DNA from: Candidatus Dormiibacterota bacterium
GTDB lineage: Bacteria > Chloroflexota > Dormibacteria > Aeolococcales > Aeolococcaceae
NCBI GenBank assembly: GCA_027451645.1
Contig: DAIDIX010000004.1
Span: 1 to 11,635, forward strand
DNA: 11,635 bases
Direction: 5' to 3'
Part shown: one piece after another, positions 1-7,106 of the stretch
How positions within the stretch are numbered: position 1 is the stretch's first letter
Layout of the letters: each line of letters opens with the position of its first letter
The notes under the pieces: generated by a model
Seen by the model: only the letters and a program-made list of their open reading frames with translations
What the model was told of the DNA's origin: nothing
Database searches by the model: none
Translations under genes and position numbers: made by a program

Positions 1-1215
1 GTGCCCCATGGGAGAACGCTTTGCTGCATCACGCTCACCTGCTGAGCCAAAGACGACCCAGACATCGCCTGAGGTGGTTGCCCTGAGATCCATGAGCACA
101 TGACGGAGTGATGCCTCTGTATGGGCGAAATCGATGATGACAAGCACACCATCGCGGGTAGCAACATGTTCCATGCGGCCAGCAACAGGATGCATGGTGG
201 CAAGTGCCCTGATGGCTCTGTGGGCATCCGCACCAAGCTCCACAGTCACTGCAAGTGCTGCAAGCGCGTTTTCGATGTTGAAGGTACCGCGGAGATGGTC
301 GAAGGCAGCATGTTCTGAGTGATGGGGGAGGTGGAAGGTCGCTTCCAGGCTGTCAGGTGTGAGCTGGATGTCCGTTGCAGCATACTCTGCTCCGGATGTG
401 CCTTCTGTTGTGTACGACACATTCCGACCTGAAGCGAGGCCTGCGAGGTAGTGGTATGCGAAGGCGTCATCCCGGTTGAGAACACCAAATCCACTGCGTT
501 CGTGAGCGTATTCCAGGAGAAGGCCCTTTGCTGCACGGTATGCCTCCCGTGTTCCATGAAGATCAAGGTGCTCACTCGTGATGCGGGTGAACACTGCAGC
601 ACTGAATGCAACACCATATACCCTGTCGAGTGCGAGTGCATGGCTCGAGGTCTCGAGCGCCACATGGGTGCATCCTGCACGCTGGGCCTCACGAAGAGCC
701 TTCTGGAGCACATCGGCCTCCTGGGTCGTGACATGGCCTGCATTCGGGGTGAATGTTCCGCGCACGGTATTACCAATGGTGGTGAAGGAGGCTCCCGGGA
801 TTGCACAGGCGTCCCAGATGGTCCGGATCATGTTTGTTACTGTCGACTTGCCATCAGTACCCGTGATGCCAACAACAGTCATGCTGTGAGAGGGATTGCC
901 ATACAGTGCAGCATTGAGAAGGGCGAAGGCACGCCTTGCATTCGGGACAGCGATGGCGGGAATGGGAAGGGGAGTCTCCGGCATCCGCTCCACAACAACG
1001 GCAGGACATCCTGATGCGACAGCTGCAGGAATGAATGCATGTCCATCCATTGCAAATCCCGGAATGGCAACAAAGAGGGAAGTCGAGTTCCCTTTCCGTG
1101 AGTCATTCACGACTGCACCAATGAGGGCATTGTCTGTGGAGCCTGTGTACGGGATTCCTGCCCGTTCGAGAAGGACATCGAGAGGAAGCTGGGGCCCGTC
1201 ATCAGTGATGGACAT
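1..1215 (-). CDS. murE: MurE-type UDP-MurNAc-tripeptide ligase, C-terminus cut by the window edge
   Basis: Mur ligases add amino acids to UDP-MurNAc peptides in the cytoplasm with ATP; MurE adds the third residue. The 405 visible residues show the MurE order: an N-terminal UDP-substrate domain with NDSR (37-40), LFVAIPG and DGHAFI; a P-loop GITGTDGKST (116-125); then ETSSHALALDRV, HLDLHGT, FNIENALAALA, VAGRMEHV, IIDFAHT and FGSAGERDAAKR. About 80-100 C-terminal residues lie beyond base 1, including the site that would separate diaminopimelate from lysine specificity, so the third amino acid is unknown. The ATG at 1215 is preceded by GAGG (1222-1225) with a 6-base spacer. It overlaps the 3' end of the upstream hydrolase by 14 bases, which suggests coupled translation. 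Two departures from the usual consensus: GTDGKST for GTNGKTT, and FTRITSEHLD where FTNLTRDHLD is common. MurE is much more likely than MurC, D or F because of the SSHAL and AHT motifs. Confidence 0.92.
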   Translation of the reverse strand, partial: MSITDDGPQLPLDVLLERAGIPYTGSTDNALIGAVVNDSRKGNSTSLFVAIPGFAMDGHAFIPAAVASGCPAVVVERMPETPLPIPAIAVPNARRAFALLNAALYGNPSHSMTVVGITGTDGKSTVTNMIRTIWDACAIPGASFTTIGNTVRGTFTPNAGHVTTQEADVLQKALREAQRAGCTHVALETSSHALALDRVYGVAFSAAVFTRITSEHLDLHGTREAYRAAKGLLLEYAHERSGFGVLNRDDAFAYHYLAGLASGRNVSYTTEGTSGAEYAATDIQLTPDSLEATFHLPHHSEHAAFDHLRGTFNIENALAALAVTVELGADAHRAIRALATMHPVAGRMEHVATRDGVLVIIDFAHTEASLRHVLMDLRATTSGDVWVVFGSAGERDAAKRSPMGH

Positions 1216-2005
1216 GTCTGACCTCATCGAGAAGCGTACCGAGGAGGGCAGTGCACTCATGCGGTGCCTCAAGGTTGGGAAGATGTCCAAGATGCTCAAG
1301 GACCTTCACATTCCACCCGGTTTCCGGGGTTGCATGGCTGAGAATTCGGTCGTGTGGCACAATGCTGTCCTCCTCACCGATGAGGATGTGGACTGGTGCA
1401 GGAAGCGCATCGAGTGTTGTGGTGTGGTCCTTCCGCTCTCCAATGAGGATCTGGGCAGCTGCATACTGCTCACGTGTCCATCTCCTGCCGCGTGCAACAA
1501 GGGGATCGATGATGTGGGGTTCATGCTGTGCAGCAGCTCCAAGAAGTGTCGAAGCCAGACTGGCCAATGTACGATCCAGGCCATCGTGCTGTATTGTGGC
1601 AGCCCGATCCATCCTGGCTTTCCGCTCGGCAGGAGTGTCAGGAAAGGGATGGGAGCCAAGGAGGATGAGGGAGGTCAGCTGATGGGGAAACAGGGAAGCA
1701 AGTTCACATGCAGCATATCCACCCATTGAGGCTCCAATGACAGGGCAATGGGAAACTCCACTCCGTGCGAGATCTTCCTGGACTGCAGTCGCGAAAGCAG
1801 CAAGAGAGGAAGGCAGATGGAGGGGATCAGAAGGACTCGTAAATGAATAGCGGATGCACTGCCATGATCCGGCCAGGACAGCCACCTGATGGTCCCACTG
1901 TGAAGCGTCGAGAGGGAGCGCATGGAGAAATACAGCTGCAGGACCATGACCAGTCACTCTCCTCTGGTCCTCACGAATGCTATACGGCAGTGATGGTTTC
2001 ACCAT
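1202..2005 (-). CDS. Alpha/beta hydrolase, PcaD/MenH-like, substrate unknown
   Basis: A single-domain alpha/beta hydrolase of 267 residues from the chosen start. Visible elements are the oxyanion strand VFLHALPLD, the nucleophile elbow GASMGG (Ser93), the acid in GEEDSIVP (Asp213) and the catalytic histidine in LEHLGHLPNLEAP (His241). The layout is that of 3-oxoadipate enol-lactonase and MenH-type enzymes. The usual D-x-x-G-H-G-x-S stretch after the third strand is replaced by RYSFTSPSDP, so the active-site mouth may differ and no substrate can be assigned. The frame is open to an ATG at 2098, but the extra 31 residues look unconserved and run through the gltA control region, so the ATG at 2003-2005 (MVKPSLP) is preferred; it has no strong Shine-Dalgarno sequence. 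The last codons overlap murE by 14 bases, so the two genes very likely share a transcript. A role in wall or lipid chemistry is only a guess from that linkage. Confidence 0.85.
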   Translation of the reverse strand: MVKPSLPYSIREDQRRVTGHGPAAVFLHALPLDASQWDHQVAVLAGSWQCIRYSFTSPSDPLHLPSSLAAFATAVQEDLARSGVSHCPVIGASMGGYAACELASLFPHQLTSLILLGSHPFPDTPAERKARMDRAATIQHDGLDRTLASLASTLLGAAAQHEPHIIDPLVARGRRWTREQYAAAQILIGERKDHTTTLDALPAPVHILIGEEDSIVPHDRILSHATPETGWNVKVLEHLGHLPNLEAPHECTALLGTLLDEVRHVHH

Positions 2006-2025
2006 GTAAGCGTACGTGATCCCGT

Positions 2026-2056
2026 TTGATCGGGGTACGAGCAGTCCCCATATGTG
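2026..2056 (+). promoter_or_regulatory. Possible gltA promoter with an imperfect palindrome
   Basis: TTGATC (2026-2031) is followed at 17 to 19 bases by the weak -10-like strings CATATG or TATGTG. Between them, 2032-2049 has GGGG and CCCC arms around TACGAGCAGT, with GTAC and GT inside, so an operator in the spacer is possible. The -10 match is poor and no regulator family is recognised. Confidence 0.18.
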
Positions 2057-2069
2057 GTGTGGCACACTC

Positions 2070-2098
2070 AATGTATGGAAACTTCTTCTGTTCACCAA
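2070..2098 (-). promoter_or_regulatory. Candidate sigma70-type promoter for the hydrolase-murE transcript
   Basis: On the minus strand TTGGTG (2093-2098) lies 17 bases before TACATT (2070-2075), a good spacing with a partial match to each consensus hexamer. It would start transcription about 60 bases upstream of the hydrolase ATG at 2005 and sits in the short divergent gap with gltA. This is a pattern match only. Confidence 0.3.
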
Positions 2099-2119
2099 GA
2101 AACACGGGGCACGACTACG

Positions 2120-3403
2120 ATGGCCAACACCCTAACCATCACGGACAACCGTACTGGGAAGACCTACGAAATTCCGATCGAGCATGGAGCAATCCGTGCA
2201 ACAGCACTCGAGCAGATCCAGGACGAGGCAGGAGACGGACTGGTCTCGTACGATCCTGGCTTTTTCAACACTGCATCGTGCATCAGCCGTGTCACCTTCA
2301 TTGATGGCGACAGGGGCATTCTCCGGTACCGGGGATACCCCATTGAGGAGCTTGCAGAGAACAGCTCGTATCTCGAGACTGCATATCTCCTCATTCATGG
2401 GGAGCTCCCCACATCGACCCAGTTCACAGAATGGGAACGGGAGATCACGAACCATACAATGGTGCATGAGAACATCAAGCACTTCATGGATGGCTTCCAC
2501 CACGATGCCCACCCGATGGGCATGCTGCTCTCCACTGTTGGAGCACTTTCGACATTCTATCCGGATGCCACAAAGATCGATGATCCTGAGCAGCGCCGGA
2601 TCTCGATCTACAGGCTCATTGCGAAGATGCCAACGCTTGCAGCGTACGCATACCGGCATTCGAGGGGACTTCCCTACACGTATCCTGATGACGAACTTTC
2701 CTACTCGGGAAACTTCCTCAACATGATGTTCCGGATGGTCGAGCCAAAGTACCAGCCAGTGCCGGAGATCGAGAAGGCACTCGATATCCTCCTCATTCTC
2801 CATGCGGACCACGAGCAGAACTGCTCAGCAAACGCCATGCGCGTTGTCGGCTCCTCCCATCCCGATCCGTATTCCGCAACAGCCGCAGCCATTGCTGCCC
2901 TCTATGGCCCGCTTCATGGGGGAGCAAACGAGGCAGTCATCCGCATGCTCAACCGCATCGGAACAGTCTCGAATGTCCGGTCCTTCATCGATGGAGTGAA
3001 GGAAGGTAAGGAGCGGCTCATGGGATTTGGCCACCGGGTGTACAAGAACTACGATCCCCGGGCGAAGATCATCAAGAAGATGGCGGACCAGGTGCTTGCA
3101 GTCACAGGTTCGAACGAGCTTCTCGATGTGGCCCAGGAAGTTGAGAAGATCGCCCTCGAGGACGATTACTTCGTGTCCCGGAAACTGTATCCGAATGTTG
3201 ATTTTTACTCGGGATTCATCTATCACGCAATCGGCATTCCGACTGAAATGTTCCCTGTCCTCTTCGCAATGGGCAGGACAGTCGGCTGGCTTGCCCAGTG
3301 GGAGGAGATGCTTCTCGACAAGGAGCAGAAGATCAACCGTCCAAAGCAGCTCTTCCTTGGCGAGGCAAAGCGGCCATACGTCGCAGTTGGCTCGAGGAAC
3401 TAG
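2120..3403 (+). CDS. gltA: Citrate synthase, long (427-residue) GltA type
   Basis: Condenses acetyl-CoA and oxaloacetate to citrate, the entry step of the TCA cycle, in the cytoplasm. From the ATG at 2120 the protein has 427 residues, the same length as E. coli GltA. The N-terminal domain (TITDNRTGKTYEIPIEHGAI) is typical of this longer class. All three catalytic residues are present: His266 in YGPLHGGANE, His305 in GFGHRVYKNYDPR and Asp361 in YPNVDFYSG. Other hallmarks are ILHADHEQNCSANAMR, AKMPTLAAYAYRHS and the C-terminal RTVGWLAQWEEM. The frame is open back to a GTG at 2054 and an ATG at 2075, but the family N-terminus matches MANTLTITDN, so 2120 is chosen; a GGGG run at 2106-2109 is the only Shine-Dalgarno-like string. 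It is probably the first gene of a plus-strand unit with the phosphotransferase, whose ATG follows 44 bases after the stop; no terminator hairpin is seen in that gap. Confidence 0.96.
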   Translation: MANTLTITDNRTGKTYEIPIEHGAIRATALEQIQDEAGDGLVSYDPGFFNTASCISRVTFIDGDRGILRYRGYPIEELAENSSYLETAYLLIHGELPTSTQFTEWEREITNHTMVHENIKHFMDGFHHDAHPMGMLLSTVGALSTFYPDATKIDDPEQRRISIYRLIAKMPTLAAYAYRHSRGLPYTYPDDELSYSGNFLNMMFRMVEPKYQPVPEIEKALDILLILHADHEQNCSANAMRVVGSSHPDPYSATAAAIAALYGPLHGGANEAVIRMLNRIGTVSNVRSFIDGVKEGKERLMGFGHRVYKNYDPRAKIIKKMADQVLAVTGSNELLDVAQEVEKIALEDDYFVSRKLYPNVDFYSGFIYHAIGIPTEMFPVLFAMGRTVGWLAQWEEMLLDKEQKINRPKQLFLGEAKRPYVAVGSRN

Positions 3404-3447
3404 CGGACCGGACATACCAGAGACTCGAGGTACGGGCGTGATCTGCC

Positions 3448-4272
3448 ATGAGTGATGAGTCGCTCTGGCCACAGGTCACGCCCGTTCCACTTCCTCCAGA
3501 ACTTGCACGGAAGTACGGTGCATCACGTGCAGTTCCGGTGTACGCAATCACGGATGACATCACCACATGGCAGTGCATCGATGAAGCCGGAACGGTCGGA
3601 TACTGCAAGGTTGTTCGGACAGGTACAGGAAACGCTGTCAATCTTGGTAACGAGGCCTCGCGGCTCCAATGGTGCGAGAGACTTCCCCTTGTGACCCCTT
3701 CCGTTGTCGAGCAGGGTGGGGATGGAGATGCTTCCTGGCTTGTCACCCGTGAGGTGCCAGGCGTTCCACTGCACCATCTCAAGGCAAGCGTTCCACCTGC
3801 GAAGCTTGCAGCATGTGCAGGCTCTGCGCTCCGTACCTTCCACACACTGCCTTTCGATGGCTGCCCGTGGTCAGCTTCTCCGGGAGCACTTCTGGAAGGT
3901 GCTGCAGAGCGTGTGGAAAGGGGACAGATCGACAGGGACCGGGATTTCCACAGGGAGCATTCCCATCTGAGCTGTGAGGAAGCACTCCAGCTCCTCTCCA
4001 CGAATATTCCCGATGGCAGAGAGGTACTCACGCACGGTGATTTCTGCTTCCCGAACATCCTTCTCGATCCCGGGTCGCTTGAGCTTTCCGGTGTCATCGA
4101 TCTTGGAGCCGTTGCTGTGGGAGACCCATGGTGGGATCTTGCAGTTGCGAGCTGGAGTGTCACATGGAATCTCGGTCCAGGCCATGAGGACTCCTTTTTC
4201 GAGGCATACGGGATCACGCAGGACAGGGAGAGAATTGCCTGGTACCGGCTTGCCTATGACCTCGTTGCCTGA
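3448..4272 (+). CDS. APH(3')-like aminoglycoside/small-molecule phosphotransferase
   Basis: A 274-residue kinase-fold protein close in length and layout to APH(3') enzymes, which phosphorylate the 3'-hydroxyl of kanamycin-type aminoglycosides. Visible features are an ATP-binding lysine in GYCKVV (Lys54), a pairing glutamate in NEASRLQW (Glu69), the catalytic loop LTHGDFCFPNILLD (Asp198, Asn203), the metal-binding IDLG (Asp218), and the DPWWDLAVA and YGITQDRERIAWYRL segments that match the C-terminal helices of APH(3')-II and -III. The C-terminus ends YDLVA rather than the acidic-aromatic end (DEFF) that helps bind drug in APH(3')-II, so drug recognition is uncertain. The substrate could instead be a sugar or other metabolite. 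The ATG at 3448 has no good Shine-Dalgarno sequence, and there is no nearby mobile element or unusual base composition, so it looks like a resident gene. The fold is near certain, the substrate is not. Confidence 0.85.
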   Translation: MSDESLWPQVTPVPLPPELARKYGASRAVPVYAITDDITTWQCIDEAGTVGYCKVVRTGTGNAVNLGNEASRLQWCERLPLVTPSVVEQGGDGDASWLVTREVPGVPLHHLKASVPPAKLAACAGSALRTFHTLPFDGCPWSASPGALLEGAAERVERGQIDRDRDFHREHSHLSCEEALQLLSTNIPDGREVLTHGDFCFPNILLDPGSLELSGVIDLGAVAVGDPWWDLAVASWSVTWNLGPGHEDSFFEAYGITQDRERIAWYRLAYDLVA

Positions 4273-4313
4273 TTGAACCTTGCTGGGCAGGAGAGCTGTG
4301 GTAGCATGCGGGC

Positions 4314-4625
4314 ATGGCACTCCTTTCCGATGAGCTGCGATCCATGCTTCTTGCAGAGCTACCTGGCTGGACCTATGATCCAGGCTCCCATGTACTCCAT
4401 GCTGCATACCGGTTCCCCTCGTTTGTCGAGGCATTCTCCTTCATGACTGCATGTGCACTCGTTGCAGAGAAGATGAACCACCACCCGAACTGGTCGAATG
4501 TCTACGCCACAGTCGATATCGTGCTGTACTCCCACGATGAGGGCGGAGTGACAGAGCGGGATGGTGCACTGGCACGGAAGATGGTGTTGCTCGCTGCACA
4601 GCACGGAGGTGTTCCACAGTCCTGA
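4314..4625 (+). CDS. Pterin-4a-carbinolamine dehydratase
   Basis: This small cytoplasmic enzyme dehydrates 4a-hydroxytetrahydrobiopterin, recycling the cofactor of aromatic amino acid hydroxylases; bacterial copies (PhhB) also occur without a hydroxylase. The 103 residues fit the family length. The signature is complete: EKMNHHPNW (His56, His57) and LYSHDEGG (His74), with the His57-His74 spacing of 17 seen in the rat DCoH active site, followed by GGVTERD. The ATG at 4314 is the first start after an in-frame TAG at 4302-4304. The only Shine-Dalgarno-like string (AGGAG, 4289-4293) is 20 bases away, too far to be convincing. It lies 41 bases after the phosphotransferase stop, and its stop codon is inside the terminator hairpin. 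No aromatic hydroxylase lies in this window, so the pterin substrate is open. Confidence 0.93.
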   Translation: MALLSDELRSMLLAELPGWTYDPGSHVLHAAYRFPSFVEAFSFMTACALVAEKMNHHPNWSNVYATVDIVLYSHDEGGVTERDGALARKMVLLAAQHGGVPQS

Positions 4626-4648
4626 TCCGAAGGCAGGACTGTGGAACA
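4610..4648. terminator. Perfect 15-bp inverted repeat, probable two-way terminator without a T-run
   Basis: Arms 4610-4624 (TGTTCCACAGTCCTG) and 4634-4648 (its exact reverse complement) enclose a 9-base loop, ATCCGAAGG. The repeat lies between the convergent dehydratase gene (whose stop, 4623-4625, it overlaps) and gyrA, whose stop is at 4659-4661, so one structure could serve both transcripts. Neither side has a run of Ts, unlike a classic intrinsic terminator; it may act as a T-less terminator or as an mRNA-stabilising 3' hairpin. Confidence 0.75.
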
Positions 4649-4658
4649 GTGGCGGAGG

Positions 4659-7106
4659 CTACTCCTCCTCTTCGACACCCACTTCCGCAATCGATCCAAC
4701 CTTGTCCCAGTCTGCAAGACGGATGAGGATGACACCCTGGGTCTGCCGTCCCGTGATGCGGACCTGTGCGAATGGGAGCCTGATGAGCTGTCCAAGTGTG
4801 CTGATGACAAGGACCTCTCCCTCGGTTGAGGCGAGCACTTTCATGCCGATGATCTTTCCAATCTTCGGTATGGCCTTGTAATCAAGCGTGTAGACACCCT
4901 GGATGTTGCGTCCCTTCGAGGGGTATTCCGGCATGGGGGTGAGCTTTCCATAGCCGTTTTCCGTCACAACGAACACATACCCATCAGGAATGACGATGTC
5001 GAACCCTGCAAGCTCGTCGTCAGCAGTGAGGCGCATGGCAGAGACACCCATCGTGTCACGTCCCATGGGCCGGACGAGCTTCTCGCTGAAGCGGGCACTC
5101 TTTCCACTCCGTGTGACGAGAATGTACTCGTCGTTGCCGCTCGAGAGCCGGACCCAGTTGAGCTCATCATTGTCCTGGAGGTTCATGGCAATGAGACCGT
5201 TTCTCCGGACTGCAGAGAAGGCACCTACGGGAGTCTTCTTGATCATGCCGAGCCGGGTTGCCATGGCAAGGTACTGCTCCTGGGCACCGGACTGCATCTC
5301 GATGAGGGAGGTGATCTTCTCGTTCGCATCGATATCGATGAGGTTGATGATGGGAAGTCCCTTCGCCTGCCGCTTCACATCAGGAATCTCATGCGTTCTG
5401 AGACGGAATACGCGGCCCTTGTTCGTGAAGAAGAGGAGATCGTTGTGGGTGTTCGCTATTGTCGAATGCTCGACATAGTCCTCATCATTCGAGCGCTTCG
5501 CTCCGACAACTCCCTTGCCACCACGGTGCTGTGCCTTGATCTGGTTCACTGGCATGCGCTTGATGTACCCGCGATGCGTGAGGGTGACAAAAACATCCTC
5601 ACGCGGGATGAGATCCTCATCATTGAGGGATGACTCTCCAAGCCGGATCTCTGTCCGCCGTGGATCTGCGAACTTCTTGCGAAGGTCCGTCACTTCGTCC
5701 CGGATGATGGCATCGATCTTCTTGGGATCAGCAAGTACGCCCTCGTAGTAGGCAATCTTCTTGATGAGTTCTTCATACTCCTGCTGTACCTTGTCCGCTT
5801 CCAGCCTCGTGAGACGTCCAAGACGAAGATCCACAATTGCCTGTGACTGCCGGTCACTGAGTCCGAACCGCTGCTCCAGGCCTGTCTTGGCAGCCTGCTC
5901 ATCAGGAGCACGGCGAATGATCTCGATGACTTCATCGAGGTGCTTGAGGCAGATCTGGAGGCCCTCGAGAATATGGGCACGATCCTTCGCCTTGTCGAGT
6001 TCATACTGCGTGCGCCGCGTGACAATCGACCGGCGGTGGGACAGATACTCATGGAGGATTGACTTGAGGCTGAGGACCTGGGGCCTTCCATCAACAAGGG
6101 CGAGCATGATGACTCCGAAGGTCGTCTGCAGCTGTGTGTGCTTGTAGAGGTTGTTGAGCACAGTGCGGGGCCGTGCAGTCTGCTTGAGCTCGATGACGAT
6201 GCGCACAGTGTCCTCACGGCCAGACTCATCACGAAGGTCATTGATTCCCTCAATCTTCCTGTCGTTGACGAGTTCTGCAATGTTTGCCATGAGACGGGCC
6301 TTGTTGACCTGGTATGGCAGCTCCCGGATGATGATCTGCTCACGGCCACTGGAGGATTCCTCGAAGTCAACCTGGGCACGCACAGTAAGCTTGCCATGGC
6401 CTGTTGCATAGACAGCAGGGATGTCCTGCGCATAGATGATGCCACCAGTAGGAAAGTCAGGACCCTTGATGTGCTTGCAGAGATCCTCAGTTGAGATGTC
6501 CGGATCATCGATGAGGCTGATGATTCCGTCAGCGACCTCACCAAGATTGTGAGGAGGAATGTTTGTTGCCATGCCGACAGCAATGCCGCTTGCACCATTG
6601 ACAATGAGGTTCGGAAGCAGTGCCGGGAGAACAAGGGGTTCCTTCTCCGTATTGGAGAAGTTGTCCCCAAAATCCACAGTGTTCTTGTCGATGTCTTCTG
6701 TGAGCTGCATGGCGATCTGTGCCATCTTCGCCTCGGTATACCGGTAGGCAGCAGCAGTGTCTCCATCGATGTTGCCGAAGTTTCCCTGGGGATGCACCAG
6801 CGGATACCGGACAACCCAGTCCTGGGCAAGCCGGACAAGGGCATCGTAGACGGACGAATCACCGTGGGGATGGTACTTTCCCAGCACTTCACCAACGATC
6901 GTGGCGCACTTCACAGTTTTCGATCCTGCAGTGATTCCCTGGTCATACATCGCATAGAGAATGCGGCGCTGTACTGGCTTGAGGCCATCCCGGACATCAG
7001 GGAGTGCTCGACTGACAATGACACTCATCGCATAGTCGAGATACGAGGACCGCATCTCCGATTCGATGTCTACTTCCCGGATGGAGCCGGTTTCGAAGGT
7101 GGTCAT
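4659..7106 (-). CDS. gyrA: DNA gyrase subunit A
   Basis: The DNA-breaking subunit of the type IIA topoisomerase that introduces negative supercoils; it acts as A2B2 with GyrB. The 815 residues show the N-terminal breakage-reunion domain with KYHPHGDSSVYDALVR (78-93), QGNFGNIDGD and the catalytic tyrosine in AAYRYTEAKM (Tyr123), then a beta-pinwheel C-terminal domain. The GyrA box QHRGGKG is present, which favours GyrA over ParC, as does the gyrB linkage. The positions matching E. coli Ser83 and Asp87 are Ser84 and Asp88, the quinolone-sensitive state. The protein ends in an acidic tail (VGVEEEE), common in GyrA. The ATG at 7106 is preceded by GGAGG (7114-7118) with a 7-base spacer and overlaps the plsX stop as ATGA, so translation is probably coupled to plsX. 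It is the last gene of the minus-strand unit gyrB-plsX-gyrA. Confidence 0.97.
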   Translation of the reverse strand: MTTFETGSIREVDIESEMRSSYLDYAMSVIVSRALPDVRDGLKPVQRRILYAMYDQGITAGSKTVKCATIVGEVLGKYHPHGDSSVYDALVRLAQDWVVRYPLVHPQGNFGNIDGDTAAAYRYTEAKMAQIAMQLTEDIDKNTVDFGDNFSNTEKEPLVLPALLPNLIVNGASGIAVGMATNIPPHNLGEVADGIISLIDDPDISTEDLCKHIKGPDFPTGGIIYAQDIPAVYATGHGKLTVRAQVDFEESSSGREQIIIRELPYQVNKARLMANIAELVNDRKIEGINDLRDESGREDTVRIVIELKQTARPRTVLNNLYKHTQLQTTFGVIMLALVDGRPQVLSLKSILHEYLSHRRSIVTRRTQYELDKAKDRAHILEGLQICLKHLDEVIEIIRRAPDEQAAKTGLEQRFGLSDRQSQAIVDLRLGRLTRLEADKVQQEYEELIKKIAYYEGVLADPKKIDAIIRDEVTDLRKKFADPRRTEIRLGESSLNDEDLIPREDVFVTLTHRGYIKRMPVNQIKAQHRGGKGVVGAKRSNDEDYVEHSTIANTHNDLLFFTNKGRVFRLRTHEIPDVKRQAKGLPIINLIDIDANEKITSLIEMQSGAQEQYLAMATRLGMIKKTPVGAFSAVRRNGLIAMNLQDNDELNWVRLSSGNDEYILVTRSGKSARFSEKLVRPMGRDTMGVSAMRLTADDELAGFDIVIPDGYVFVVTENGYGKLTPMPEYPSKGRNIQGVYTLDYKAIPKIGKIIGMKVLASTEGEVLVISTLGQLIRLPFAQVRITGRQTQGVILIRLADWDKVGSIAEVGVEEEE

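Noticed and set aside
896..1729. A 277-residue open frame on the plus strand across murE and the hydrolase gene
   Set aside because: The minus strand here gives clear MurE and alpha/beta-hydrolase motifs; the plus frame is cysteine-rich, has no family features and spans the junction of two real genes.
3391..3432. CTCGAGG repeated near the gltA stop and in the gap before the phosphotransferase gene
   Set aside because: CTCGAG occurs often in this window because of codon preference, and 7 bases is too short to call a site.
5690..6895. A 401-residue open frame on the minus strand inside gyrA
   Set aside because: It is another frame of gyrA with Ser/Arg-rich low-complexity translation and no motifs; gyrA is intact in its own frame.
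4659..7106. Assignment of this gene as ParC instead of GyrA
   Set aside because: The GyrA box QHRGGKG, the full-length pinwheel domain and the linkage to gyrB favour GyrA.
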